Shown here piece after piece: positions 42,535 through 52,993 of a stretch of DNA of 64,000 bases. Source of the DNA: Solirubrobacter sp963837485 (GTDB lineage Bacteria; Actinomycetota; Thermoleophilia; Solirubrobacterales; Solirubrobacteraceae); the NCBI GenBank assembly GCA_963837485.1, contig CAWINP010000006.1:62001-126000 (forward strand), given 5' to 3'. Positions within the stretch are counted from its first letter, which is position 1. Each line of letters opens with the position of its first letter. Below the pieces are notes generated by a model, which worked only from the letters and a program-made list of their open reading frames with translations, ran no database searches and had not been told where the DNA came from. A program made the position numbers and the translations under genes.

Positions 42535-42879
42535 CTAGCGACGGAGCATCGAGACAAGCTCGGTGCGCTGGCGCTGCGAGAGACCGCCGATCGTCTTCGA
42601 CGGCGAGATGCGGCAGAGCTGCAGCACCTTGTTCACCTTCACGCGCCCGTACTTCGGCACCGCGAGGAGCATGTCGAAGACCTTCGCCGTCTCGACGTAC
42701 TCCGGCGGCTCCAGGAGCAGGTCATGGATGCTTCGCCGCCCGGCCTTCAGATCGCGCTTGAGCTGAGCCCGCGCAGAGCGGATCTCGTTGGCGCGCTTAA
42801 GGGCCTCCATCCGCTGGTCGAGGGAACGCTCAGGGGCAGCCACGAGTGGCTTAGTCGGCGTCTTCGTCGCTGGCGGCAT
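42535..42879 (-). CDS. mihF: Integration host factor, actinobacterial type (mIHF)
   Basis: 114 residues. Basic, helical protein with RSLDQRMEALKRANEIRSARAQLKRDLKAG, and a helix-turn-helix-like KVNKVLQLCRISPSKTIGGLSQRQRTELV. This is the sole-subunit mIHF of actinobacteria, which binds DNA without sequence strictness and aids phage integration. It is upstream of gmk, its usual neighbour. An extended N-terminal TKTPTKPLVAAPE segment is typical. A promoter lies just upstream (42888-42915). Confidence 0.92.
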   Translation of the reverse strand: MPPATKTPTKPLVAAPERSLDQRMEALKRANEIRSARAQLKRDLKAGRRSIHDLLLEPPEYVETAKVFDMLLAVPKYGRVKVNKVLQLCRISPSKTIGGLSQRQRTELVSMLRR

Positions 42880-42887
42880 GGGCGGCG

Positions 42888-42915
42888 AGTCTACAGCGAG
42901 TCCGGGCTTCGACAA
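42888..42915 (-). promoter_or_regulatory. Predicted sigma-A type promoter of mihF, nearly leaderless
   Basis: On the minus strand TTGTCG (42915-42910) and TAGACT (42893-42888) are separated by 16 bp. The start codon begins 8 bp beyond the -10 box, so the transcript should start at or within a base or two of the ATG. Leaderless messages are common in actinobacteria. The rest of the 134-bp gap to pyrD shows nothing else clear. Confidence 0.5.
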
Positions 42916-43013
42916 GGGCCGGGTGAGGGAATTCACCTGGACCTGAAGTTGAGGTTCACCGCTGTGGAGGGGACTTGACGGTAAGCCGCAGGTTTGCAGG
43001 GGTTTTGGACGCG

Positions 43014-43880
43014 TTATCCGGACACCGCGAAGCGTCCAGGCCGGAGGGCCCGGAGCTGTTTCCGTACGCGTTCCCCCGCGAGCGGATCCCTGAACGACTC
43101 CGTTCCGACGGCGACCAGATCTGCGCCCGCACGCATAAGGTCGTCCGCGTGAGCGCCGGACTGTACCCCACCCATGCCGATGACGGGGACGTTCACGCGC
43201 GCCGACACCTCGGCGACCTGGGCGAGCGCGATCGCGCGCACCGCGGGCCCGCTCACGCCCCCGGTGCCCCCGCCGAGCCAGGGCTCGCCGCGGTGCAGCG
43301 CCATGCCGCGCAGCGTGTTGATCAGCGAGACGGCGTCCGCGCCGTGTTCCTCGGCGGCCGCCGCGACATCGGCCGGGCTCGCGCAGTTGGGCGTCAGCTT
43401 GACGATCAGCGGCTTGGCGGTGCGGGCGCGGATCGCGTCGAGCAGGCCCGCGACCTCGCGAGGATCGGAGCCGAACGTGAGCCCCGTCTTGACGTTCGGG
43501 CAGGACACGTTGAGTTCCAGCGCGGTCACCTCGTCGCGCTCGCCGACGCTCTGCACCAGCCGCCCGACGTCCTCGTGGGTGTTGCCCATGACGTTGACGA
43601 TCAGCGGCACCGGCAGCTCGGCGAGCTTGGGCAGGTCCTCGGCGAGGAAGCCCTCGAGGCCCTTGTTGGGCAGCCCGATCGAGTTCAGCAGCCCGGCCGG
43701 CAGCTCGTACAGCCGCGGCGGCGGGTTGCCCTGGCGCGGCGCGAGCGTCACGGTCTTGCTGACGTAGGCGGCGAACGGGAAGCGTTCCAGCAGCGCGTCG
43801 CCGAACGCGCGCCGGGCGGCGATCGCGTCGAACGTTCCGGACGCGTTGATGACCGGCTCGTCGAGGCCGAGGAACGTCAT
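43014..43880 (-). CDS. pyrD: Dihydroorotate dehydrogenase, NAD-dependent type 1B catalytic subunit
   Basis: 288 residues. Signatures: INASGTFD, YVSKTVTLAPRQGNPPPRLYELPAGLLNSIGLPN, the catalytic cysteine in LNVSCPNVKTG, and the FMN-binding GMGGVQSGAHADDLMRAGADLVAVGT. Type 1B enzymes work with PyrK. Its start overlaps the pyrK stop by 4 bp (43877-43880). It is the last gene of the pyrimidine operon. Confidence 0.94.
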   Translation of the reverse strand: MTFLGLDEPVINASGTFDAIAARRAFGDALLERFPFAAYVSKTVTLAPRQGNPPPRLYELPAGLLNSIGLPNKGLEGFLAEDLPKLAELPVPLIVNVMGNTHEDVGRLVQSVGERDEVTALELNVSCPNVKTGLTFGSDPREVAGLLDAIRARTAKPLIVKLTPNCASPADVAAAAEEHGADAVSLINTLRGMALHRGEPWLGGGTGGVSGPAVRAIALAQVAEVSARVNVPVIGMGGVQSGAHADDLMRAGADLVAVGTESFRDPLAGERVRKQLRALRPGRFAVSG

Positions 43881-44632
43881 AGGACGGCCGCTTCCAGCAC
43901 GGGCCCGTCGACGCACAGCCGGACGTAGCCCGCCTTGGTCTGCACCACGCAGCCGAAGCACGCGCCGTAGCCGCAGGCCATCCCCGACTCCATGGCCAAT
44001 TGCGCCGGGATCTCGTGCTCGACGCAGATGGCGCGCACGGCTTCCAGCATGCCTGGAGGCCCACAGGCATAGACCTCGACGTGAGGGTCGGACCCGAGCT
44101 CGGCGAGCAGCAGATCGGTGACCGGGCCGGCGTGGCCGACCGAGCCGTCGTCGGTCGCGACGCGGGCGCCGCCGAGCAGTGTCGCCCCCTCGGCGTGGTG
44201 CGCGTCGCGAAAGCCGAGGATCGCCTCGGCGCCGCAGGCGTCTTGGAAGATGGCCAGCGGCGCGGCGCCGACGCCGCCGCCGACCAGCAGCGGGCGGCGC
44301 CCGTCGCGCGGCGGCGCGAAGCCGTTGCCGAACGGGCCGGCCAGCCACAGCCCGTCGCCGGCGCGCAGCTCGCCGAGGCGGTGCGTGCCGGGCCCGACGT
44401 CCTCGAGCATGAACTCCAGCCGGCCGCCGGCCGCCCGGAGCACCGAGAACGCGCGCGGGAGGAACGGGCGCTCGTCCTCGCCTCCGCCCCACCGCTCCGC
44501 GGCCGTGAGCATGTAGAACTGCCCCGGGTCGGGCGCCGGGCCGTCGGGGTCGGCGACGGCGAGGACGTCGTAGGCGCCGACCCGGCGGTGCCCGCTGACC
44601 TCTGCCAGGCGGCGTCCGAGCGGCGCGATCAT
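43877..44632 (-). CDS. pyrK: Dihydroorotate dehydrogenase electron transfer subunit
   Basis: 251 residues. FAD domain (PFLPRAFSVLRAAGG), NAD domain (LVGGGVGAAPLAIF) and a C-terminal 2Fe-2S site CGYGACFGCVV plus a distal Cys (RLCVDGPV). It passes electrons from dihydroorotate to NAD. It overlaps both carB and pyrD by 4 bp. Confidence 0.93.
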   Translation of the reverse strand: MIAPLGRRLAEVSGHRRVGAYDVLAVADPDGPAPDPGQFYMLTAAERWGGGEDERPFLPRAFSVLRAAGGRLEFMLEDVGPGTHRLGELRAGDGLWLAGPFGNGFAPPRDGRRPLLVGGGVGAAPLAIFQDACGAEAILGFRDAHHAEGATLLGGARVATDDGSVGHAGPVTDLLLAELGSDPHVEVYACGPPGMLEAVRAICVEHEIPAQLAMESGMACGYGACFGCVVQTKAGYVRLCVDGPVLEAAVL

Positions 44633-47600
44633 ACGTGGACTCCGCCGGCGTGCAGCTCCTGCAGCGACATCACCGGCGGCTCGGCGAGGCGCGCCGCGCG
44701 GATCGCCCGCGCCGCCGCCATCCCGCCGGTCAGCGTCGTGATGCACGGCACGCCGCGGGCGACCGCCGCACGGCGGATCTCGTAGCCGTCCGAGCGCGCC
44801 GCGGTGCCGGTCGGCGTATTGATGACGAGGTCGACGTCGCCGTCGCGGATCCAGTCGACGACGTGCGGCGAGCCCTCCTGGATCTTGTTCAGCGTCTCCA
44901 CCGGGATGCCCATCCGCTTGATCGCCGAGGCCGTGCCGCGAGTGGCGACGATCCGGAAGCCGAGATCGTGCAGCTGGATCGCGATGCCGACCGCGGCCGA
45001 CTTGTCGGAGTCGGTCACCGTCAGGAACACGGTTCCGCCGGACGGCAGCTTCGCCCCCGCCGCCGCCTGCGCCTTCGCGAACGCGGTCGGGAAGTCGGGG
45101 GCGACGCCCATCACCTCGCCGGTCGAGCGCATCTCCGGGCCGAGCAGCGCGTCGACGCCGGCGAAGCGATCGAACGGCAGCACCGCCTCCTTGACCGACA
45201 CATGGCCGTTGTTGGTGCTCTCCGGCAACCCGAGCGAGGCGAGCTTGGCGCCGAGCATCACGCGGCAGGCGAGCTTGGCCAGCGGAAGCCCGGTCGCCTT
45301 GGAGACGAACGGGACCGTGCGCGAGGCGCGAGGGTTGGCCTCGATCACGTACAGGTCGTCGCCGTAGACGCCGTACTGGACGTTGATCAGCCCGACCACG
45401 CCGAGCTCGAGCGCGAGCGCGCGGGTCGCCTCGCGGATCTCGTCGAGCATCTCGCCGCCGAGCGAGTGCGGCGGAAGCACGCAGGCGGAGTCGCCGGAGT
45501 GGATCCCGGCCTCCTCGACGTGCTGCATGATCCCGCCGATCCAGACGTCCTCGCCGTCGCAGATCGCGTCGACGTCGACCTCGATCGCGTTCTCCAGGAA
45601 GCGGTCGAGGAAGATCTCGCCTTCAGGCTTAACTCTCTGTAGGTAGTCCTCCAACATCTCCCGCGTGTAGGCGAGCTCCATCGCCCGCCCGCCGAGCACA
45701 TAGCTCGGCCGCACGAGCAGCGGGTAGCCGACGCGCGGGGCGGCCTCCAGCGCCTCCTCCGCCGACTGCGCGAGCGCGTATGGCGGGACCTTCAGGCCCA
45801 GCCGCTCGATCACCGCGCCGAAGCGGCCCCGATCCTCGGCGAGATCGATCGCCTCCGGCTGGGTGCCGAGCAGCTTGACGCCGGCGGCCTCCAGCCCCGC
45901 CGCCAGCCGCAGCGGGGTCTGCCCGCCGAAGGAGACGATCACCCCCTCGGGCTGCTCGACCTCGACGATCGCCAGCACGTCCTCGAGCGTCAGCGGCTCG
46001 AAGTACAGCCGGTCGGACGTGTCGTAGTCGGTCGACACGGTCTCCGGGTTGCAGTTGACCATCACCGCGTCGCGCCCGGACTCGCGCACGGTCATCGCCG
46101 CATGCACGCAGCAGTAGTCGAACTCGATCCCCTGGCCGATCCGGTTCGGACCGGAGCCGAGGATCATCACACTCGGGCGGTCCCCTCGCCGCACTTCGTC
46201 GGCGCGAACGCGCTCGTAGGCGGAGTAGTAGTACGGCGTCTCGGCCTCGAACTCGGCCGCGCAGGTGTCGACCGCCTTGTAGGTGCGGACGCCCTGCTCG
46301 GCCTCGTCGAGACGCCGCAGCTCGCGCAGGAACCACGGGTCGATGCCGGTGCGGGCGCGGAGCTCGCCGTCGCTGACCCCGCGCTTCTGCAGCTCGAGGA
46401 TGAGGTCGAAGCGGTCCGCCCCCGGCGTCTCGAGCCGCTCCAGCAGGTCGCCGTCGAGCTTCGGCTCGGCATCGAGCTCGCGCGAGCGCATCGCCTTGAC
46501 GAAGGCCTGGCCGAACGTGCGCCCGATCGCCATCACCTCGCCGACCGACTTCATGTGCGTCGAGAGCCCGCTGTCCACGCCGGGGAACTTCTCGAACGCG
46601 AAGCGCGGCCACTTCACGACCACGTAGTCGAGCGTCGGCTCGAAGCTCGCGGGCGTCGCGCGCGTGATGTCGTTGGGGATCTCGTCGAGCGTGTAGCCGA
46701 CCGCGAGGCGCGCGGCGATCTTGGCGATCGGGAAGCCGGTGGCCTTGGAGGCCAGCGCGCTCGACCGCGAGACGCGAGGGTTCATCTCGATGACGACGAT
46801 CTCCTCGGTCGCGGGGTTGACCGCGAACTGCACGTTGGAGCCGCCGGTCTCCACCCCCACCGCCCGGATCACCGCGATCGCCTGGTCGCGCAGCTTCTGG
46901 TAGACGCGGTCGCTCAGCGTCTGCTGCGGCGCGACGGTCACGCTGTCTCCCGTGTGGACGCCCATCGGGTCGATGTTCTCGATCGAGCAGACGATCACCA
47001 CGTTGTCCGCGCGGTCGCGCATCACCTCGAGCTCGAACTCGCCCCAGCCGAGCACGCTCTCGTCGATCAGGATCTGGCCGATCGGCGACGCCGCCAGGCC
47101 GCGCCGCACGATCTCCTCGAAGTCGTCGTGCGTGCGCGCGATCCCGCCGCCGCGGCCGCCGAGCGTGAACGCCGGGCGGATGATCAGCGGCAGGCCGAAG
47201 CGCTCGAGCGCGGACCCGGCCTCGGCGAGCGACGTCGCGATCGTGTTGCGCGCGGTTCGCAGGCCGGCCGCCCGCATCGTCGCGTCGAAGCGCTCGCGGT
47301 CCTCGGCGCGGCAGATCGCCTCGTAGTCGGCGCCGATCAGCTCGACGCCGAAGCGCCCCAGGGTCCCGTCCTCGTGCAGCGTCTTGGCGAGGTTGAGCGC
47401 GGTCTGGCCGCCGAGCGTCGGCAGCAGCGCGTCCGGGCGCTCCTTCTCGATCACCTGGGCGACCGGCCCGGGCAGCAGCGGCTCGACATAGGTCGCCGTC
47501 GCGAACTCAGGGTCGGTCATGATCGTGGCCGGGTTGGAGTTCACCAGCACGACCTCGTAGCCCTCCTCCAGCAGGACCTTGCAGGCCTGCGCGCCGGAGT

Positions 47601-47682
47601 AGTCGAACTCGGCCGCCTGGCCGATCACGATCGGGCCGCTGCCGAGCACGAGGATCTTGCTCAGATCGTCCCTACGAGGCAT
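44629..47682 (-). CDS. carB: Carbamoyl phosphate synthase large subunit
   Basis: 1017 residues, near the usual length. Two ATP-grasp halves each start with a nucleotide motif (KILVLGSGPIVIGQAAEFDYSG; SVMILGSGPNRIGQGIEFDYCC), and the C-terminal MGS-like domain (FLTVTDSDKSAAVGIAIQLHDLGFRIVATRGT) can bind allosteric effectors. It is slightly shorter than E. coli CarB. Overlaps carA by 11 bp and pyrK by 4 bp. Confidence 0.96.
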   Translation of the reverse strand: MPRRDDLSKILVLGSGPIVIGQAAEFDYSGAQACKVLLEEGYEVVLVNSNPATIMTDPEFATATYVEPLLPGPVAQVIEKERPDALLPTLGGQTALNLAKTLHEDGTLGRFGVELIGADYEAICRAEDRERFDATMRAAGLRTARNTIATSLAEAGSALERFGLPLIIRPAFTLGGRGGGIARTHDDFEEIVRRGLAASPIGQILIDESVLGWGEFELEVMRDRADNVVIVCSIENIDPMGVHTGDSVTVAPQQTLSDRVYQKLRDQAIAVIRAVGVETGGSNVQFAVNPATEEIVVIEMNPRVSRSSALASKATGFPIAKIAARLAVGYTLDEIPNDITRATPASFEPTLDYVVVKWPRFAFEKFPGVDSGLSTHMKSVGEVMAIGRTFGQAFVKAMRSRELDAEPKLDGDLLERLETPGADRFDLILELQKRGVSDGELRARTGIDPWFLRELRRLDEAEQGVRTYKAVDTCAAEFEAETPYYYSAYERVRADEVRRGDRPSVMILGSGPNRIGQGIEFDYCCVHAAMTVRESGRDAVMVNCNPETVSTDYDTSDRLYFEPLTLEDVLAIVEVEQPEGVIVSFGGQTPLRLAAGLEAAGVKLLGTQPEAIDLAEDRGRFGAVIERLGLKVPPYALAQSAEEALEAAPRVGYPLLVRPSYVLGGRAMELAYTREMLEDYLQRVKPEGEIFLDRFLENAIEVDVDAICDGEDVWIGGIMQHVEEAGIHSGDSACVLPPHSLGGEMLDEIREATRALALELGVVGLINVQYGVYGDDLYVIEANPRASRTVPFVSKATGLPLAKLACRVMLGAKLASLGLPESTNNGHVSVKEAVLPFDRFAGVDALLGPEMRSTGEVMGVAPDFPTAFAKAQAAAGAKLPSGGTVFLTVTDSDKSAAVGIAIQLHDLGFRIVATRGTASAIKRMGIPVETLNKIQEGSPHVVDWIRDGDVDLVINTPTGTAARSDGYEIRRAAVARGVPCITTLTGGMAAARAIRAARLAEPPVMSLQELHAGGVHV

Positions 47683-48774
47683 CGCGGATCGCCCCGATGA
47701 AGTCGTCGAAGAGGCCGAGGCTGTCGTTCGGCCCCGGGCCCGCCTCGGGGTGGTACTGCACGCAGCCGGCGGGCACGTCGAGCGCCCGGATGCCCTCGAT
47801 CGTGCCGTCGTAGAGGTTGACGTGCGTGAGCTGCACGGCGCCGATCTCCGACTCGATGATCTCGCCGGGCTCGCCGCGCACGGCGAAGCCGTGGTTCTGC
47901 GACGTGATCGCGATCCTGCCGGTGCGGAAGTCCTTGACCGGATGGTTGGCGCCGCGGTGCCCGAACCGGAGCTTGAACGTCTCCAGCCCGGCCGCGCGCG
48001 AGAGCAGCTGGTGGCCGAGGCAGATGCCGAACACGGGCTTGCGGTGAAGCAGCGTGCGGATGTTCTCGACGATGTAGTCCAGCGCCGCGGGATCGCCGGG
48101 CCCGGGCACGAGGAAGAAGCCGTCGGGGTCGCGCGCCAGCAGCTCGTCGGCGGGCGTCGTGCACGGGTAGATCTCCAGCGTCGCGCCACGGCTGGTGAAG
48201 TTCCGGATGATCGATCGCTTGATGCCCGTGTCGAGTGCGGTGATGCGGATCCCACCCACCCCGTCGCCCTCGCCGGGGAACACGATCGGCTCGGCCGTCG
48301 TCACCTCGCGCGCGAGGTCGCGGCCGACCATGCTCGGCTCGGCGTGGACTCGCGCCCTGGCCTCCGCCTCGGGCACGTCGCCGGCGAAGATGCCCCCGCG
48401 CATCGCGCCCTCGGCGCGGATGTGCCGCACGAGCGCGCGCGTGTCGACTTCGGCGATGCCGGGGACGCGGTTGGCGGACAGCCACGAGAGCCAGCCCTGC
48501 TCGGCGCCCGGCGCGTCGTCGTAGTCGACCGCGGAGCGCATGATCGCCCCGGCGGCGTGGATGCGATCGGACTCCATCGCCGACGCCGAGACGCCGTAGT
48601 TGCCGACGTGCGCCGTCGTGAACGTGATGATCTGGCGCGCGAAGCTGGGGTCGGTCATCGACTCCTGGTAGCCGGACATGCCGGTCGTGAACACGACCTC
48701 GCCGGTCACGGAGCCGTGCGCGCCGACGGCCTCGCCGTCGAAGCGCACCCCGTCTTCCAAAAGCACGTAGGCGC

Positions 48775-48778
<4 letters not shown>
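47672..48778 (-). CDS. carA: Carbamoyl phosphate synthase small subunit
   Basis: 368 residues. N-terminal domain with GEVVFTTGMSGYQESMTDPSFARQI, C-terminal glutamine amidotransferase with catalytic Cys in VFGICLGHQLLSRA and His/Glu in GCVQYHPEAGPGP. It supplies ammonia to CarB. The start overlaps the pyrC stop (ATGA). Confidence 0.96.
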
Positions 48779-50084
<1,306 letters not shown>

Positions 50085-50088
<4 letters not shown>

Positions 50089-51023
50089 GCCGGCACCGGG
50101 GTGCTCGCGAGGGCGGGCGACGGCGCGCTGCGGCCGGCGAGGCACTCGTACAGGACCGCCATGCGCACGACGACGCCGGCGGCGACCTGCTGGCCGATCA
50201 CCGCCTGCGGCGAGTCGATCACCTCGGCGGAGAGCTCGACGCCGCGGTTGACCGGGCCGGGGTGCATCAGCACCTGGCGCGCGCCGAGCCGGTGCCCGTC
50301 GATCTGGTACTGCGCGGCGTACTCGCGGATCGACGGCACGAAGCTGTCGGTCATCCGCTCCTTCTGCATCCGCAGCGCGTAGACGACGTCGGCCTCCGGC
50401 AGGCGCTCGAGCGTGTACTCGACCTCGCAGCCGAGCGTCTCCATCGCGCGCGGGATGAGCGTCGGCGGCCCGCACACGGTGACCTTCGCCCCCAGCTTCG
50501 TGAAGGCCATGATGTTCGAGCGGGCGACGCGACTGTGCATGACGTCGCCGACGATCCAGATGTTCGCGCCGTCAAGCGCGCCGATGCGCTCGCGCAGCGT
50601 GTAGACGTCGAGCAGCGCCTGCGTCGGATGCTCGTGCTTGCCGTCGCCGGCGTTGACGACGCTCGCCGTCGTCCAGCCGGCGACCAGCGCGGCGGCGCCG
50701 ACGTGCGGAGAGCGGATCACGATCAGGTCCGGCTGGTAGGCCGACATCGTCTGCACCGTGTCCTTGAGCGACTCGCCCTTCTCGACGCTGGAGCCGCTCG
50801 ACGCGAAGTTGATCACGTCGGCGGAGAGCGACTTGGCGGCCAGCTCGAAGGAGCTGCGCGTGCGCGTGGACGCCTCGTAGAACAGGTTCAGCACACGCCG
50901 GCCGCGCAGCGCGGGCACCTTCTTGATCTCGCGCTCGGAGACCTCGGTGAACGTCTTCGCGCGATCCAGGATGCGCTCGATCCCGGCGCGGTCCAGGTCG
51001 GCGATCGAAATCAGGTGCCTCAC
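50085..51023 (-). CDS. pyrB: Aspartate carbamoyltransferase catalytic subunit
   Basis: 312 residues. Carbamoyl phosphate site FYEASTRTRSSFELAAK, SSGSSVEKGESLKDT, aspartate site HPGPVNRGVEL and the GDGKHEHPTQALLD block. No pyrI regulatory gene is present, so it is a stand-alone trimer type. Starts in an ATGA overlap with pyrR. Confidence 0.96.
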
Positions 51024-51568
51024 GCGAATGCCCCCTCCAGCTCGGTGATCGTGACCTCGTCGACGCCGTCGACCTCGACGACATGGACGTTGACGCGCTC
51101 CCCGCGCGCGGTCGGCAGGTTCTTGCCGACGTAGTCAGGCCGCAGCGGCAGCTCGCGGTGCCCGCGGTCGATCAGCACGGCGAGCTGCACACGCGCCGGG
51201 CGCCCGTAGTCGAACAGCGCCTCGATCGCCGCGCGCGTCGTGCGGCCGGTGTAGAGCACGTCGTCGACGAGCACGACGGTGTAGTTGTCGAGCCTGAACG
51301 TGAGGTTCGTGTCGTGCACCGCCGGGTCGACCGGGCGGGTCGCGACGTCGTCGCGGTAGAAGGCGATGTCGAGGTCGCCGAGCGGGACCTCCTCGTCGAC
51401 GAGGTCCTCCATCAACGTGTGCAGGCGCTGGGCGAGATGGGCGCCGCGGCGGTGGATGCCCACGAGGGCGACGGGCCGGCCGGCGTTCTTCTCGACGATC
51501 TCATGCGCGATGCGCACGAGCGTGCGACGGATGTCGTCCTCGGCGAGGACGACCTTCGTTTCGGGCAC
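51020..51568 (-). CDS. pyrR: PyrR bifunctional regulator/uracil phosphoribosyltransferase
   Basis: 182 residues. PRPP-binding loop VVLVDDVLYTGRTTRAAI, and GIHRRGAHLAQRLH. PyrR binds a conserved RNA loop when UMP is high and lowers pyr expression. Start is GTG at 51568 with AAGGAG 4-5 nt upstream. The PyrR-binding loop (51582-51595) is 14 nt from that start, so it should repress its own translation. Confidence 0.95.
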   Translation of the reverse strand: MPETKVVLAEDDIRRTLVRIAHEIVEKNAGRPVALVGIHRRGAHLAQRLHTLMEDLVDEEVPLGDLDIAFYRDDVATRPVDPAVHDTNLTFRLDNYTVVLVDDVLYTGRTTRAAIEALFDYGRPARVQLAVLIDRGHRELPLRPDYVGKNLPTARGERVNVHVVEVDGVDEVTITELEGAFA

Positions 51569-51581
51569 TGGACTCCTTCCT

Positions 51582-51595
51582 GGCCTCTCGGGACC
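51582..51595 (-). promoter_or_regulatory. PyrR-binding RNA loop in the pyr operon leader
   Basis: On the minus strand GGUCCCGAGAGGCC matches the PyrR anti-antiterminator consensus ARUCCNGNGAGGYU at 12 of 14 positions; the first and last positions differ. Flanking CC and GG bases can extend the stem. It lies immediately 5' of the AAGGAG ribosome binding site of pyrR. No terminator is present in the leader, so control is probably by blocking translation, as in mycobacteria. Confidence 0.75.
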
Positions 51596-51646
51596 GGGTT
51601 AAAGGACGGCAGGAGTTGTAGCAGCCGCCGAGGACGTCCCCGGCGA

Positions 51647-51665
51647 GTGCTACGGTGCGTAGCAC
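51647..51665. promoter_or_regulatory. Inverted repeat before vapB-like antitoxin gene, likely operator
   Basis: GTGCTACG and CGTAGCAC flank a 3-bp centre, ending one base before the antitoxin ATG. Antitoxins of this family bind such palindromes to repress their own operon. It lies in the 98-bp divergent gap shared with pyrR. Function is inferred from symmetry and position. Confidence 0.5.
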
Positions 51666-51666
51666 G

Positions 51667-51957
51667 ATGGCCGACAGGACGATCCCGCTCCGTGAGCTGC
51701 GCAACGACGTGTCCGCGATTTTGCGTGCGGTCGAGTCGGAAGGAGAGACGTTCACGATCACCGTCCGCGGCAAGCCGGTCGCTCGGCTGACGCCGTTCGC
51801 CGAGGAGCCCGGCCCGCGGCGGTTCGTGCCCGCCGAGGAGGTGCGGCGGATCTTCGCCGACATTCCGGTGGACCCGACGTGGCTGCGCGAGTTGCTCGAG
51901 CAACGTGGCGAGGACGACGAGGACGACACGTGGCCGGAGTACAAGGATCTTCCGTAG
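51667..51957 (+). CDS. Phd/YefM-family antitoxin (VapB-like)
   Basis: 96 residues from the ATG at 51667. The Phd/YefM DNA-binding half reads TIPLRELRNDVSAILRAVESEGETFTITVRGKPVARLTPF. An acidic C-terminal tail (RGEDDEDDTWPEYKD) is a typical toxin-binding segment. It overlaps the PIN toxin gene by 28 bp, the usual antitoxin-first order. Confidence 0.88.
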   Translation: MADRTIPLRELRNDVSAILRAVESEGETFTITVRGKPVARLTPFAEEPGPRRFVPAEEVRRIFADIPVDPTWLRELLEQRGEDDEDDTWPEYKDLP

Positions 51958-52334
51958 ACGGGTATCTGCTCGACACGAGCGTGCTCGTCCACGGCCAGTG
52001 GCCCCTGCGCGGCGATCTGGCGATCTCGGTCGTCACGCTCGGCGAACTGCAGGCGGGCATCCTCCTCGCCAATGACCCGGTCACCCGCGCGGCGCGGAAC
52101 CGGCGATATCGGGCGGCCTTCGGAACATTCCTCGCATACGACGTCGACACCCGCATCGCTGAGCGCTACGGCGCGATCCACGCCTTCGCACGTCTCGAGG
52201 GCCGGATCAAGGACAAGGCGGACCACCTGATCATCGCCACCGCCGCCGAATACGGACTCACGCTGTACACGCGCGACGAACGCCAGGCGAAGCTCGCCGG
52301 CGATCTCGACCTGCTCGTCGAGTACGCCTCCTAG
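51930..52334 (+). CDS. vapC: PIN-domain ribonuclease toxin (VapC)
   Basis: 134 residues from a GTG at 51930. Catalytic acidic residues are in YLLDTSVLV, VVTLGELQAG, DKADHLIIATAAEYG and YTRDER. VapC toxins cut tRNA or rRNA. The GTG lies inside the antitoxin gene; no ATG is available. Its last bases overlap the end of the convergent transporter relic. Confidence 0.88.
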   Translation: MAGVQGSSVDGYLLDTSVLVHGQWPLRGDLAISVVTLGELQAGILLANDPVTRAARNRRYRAAFGTFLAYDVDTRIAERYGAIHAFARLEGRIKDKADHLIIATAAEYGLTLYTRDERQAKLAGDLDLLVEYAS

Positions 52335-52991
52335 GACAGCGCGAGCGCGGCGATGCCGGCCGCGATCGCGCTCGCCGCGAGGATGCGCTTGACCAGGTCG
52401 CCCTCCCCCAGCACGCGCGCGCCGAGCAACGCGCCGAGCACCACCGACGACTCGCGCACGGGCCGCATGCGCGTCCCACACCGTGTAGGCGGCGATGAAC
52501 GCGCCTGTGGAGAGCGCCGCCCCGACGCCGGCGCGCGAGCCGCCGAGCGCGAGCAGAAGGACCGCGAAGACGATCAGCGCGCCGCCGAGCAGGCCGACCG
52601 GCGACGGGCGCTCGCCGAGCAGGATGATCGCCCCGGCGACCGAGAGCACCGGCCCCGTGCCGCGCGCGAGCGGGTAGACGACCGACAGGTAGCCGTCGCG
52701 GTAGCCGCGCTGGAGGCTCGTGAAGTAGCCGACGTGGAGCAGGCCGGAGCCGGCCATGAATCCGACGCCCGCCCAGGTGATCCCCCCCTTGATCGCGCCC
52801 TGGACGATCGCAGGCGGCGTCCAGATCGCGACGCCGGCGATGCTGTAGAGCCAGGTGAGCCCGACACGTGCCGTCAGGGAATCCCTAGACGCGGCGGAGG
52901 GCCCTGAGCCGCCGCTCTTGGCCTGCTTGGCGAGCAGGTTCCAGGTCGCGTGCGCGCCGGCCGCCGTCAGGACGAGGAACAGCGCGACGCC
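52331..52991 (-). pseudogene. EamA/DMT transporter with internal deletion
   Basis: The N-terminal half is intact (GAHATWNLLAKQAKSGGS, VGYFTSLQRGYRDGYLSVVYPLARGTGPVLSVAGAII, GAFIAAYTVWDAHA), and so is the last part in another frame from 52468 to 52331 (MRPVRESSVVLGALLGARVLGEGD). The roughly 80-100 codons that form most of the second EamA repeat are missing between them, with a frame change at about 52470. No ATG, GTG or TTG opens the 5' end, which touches the RNase Z stop. A drug/metabolite exporter relic. Confidence 0.72.
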
Positions 52992-52993
52992 GT

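Noticed and set aside
46102..47700. 532-codon plus-strand frame opposite carB
   Set aside because: Shadow of carB; no recognisable domain and no ribosome binding site.
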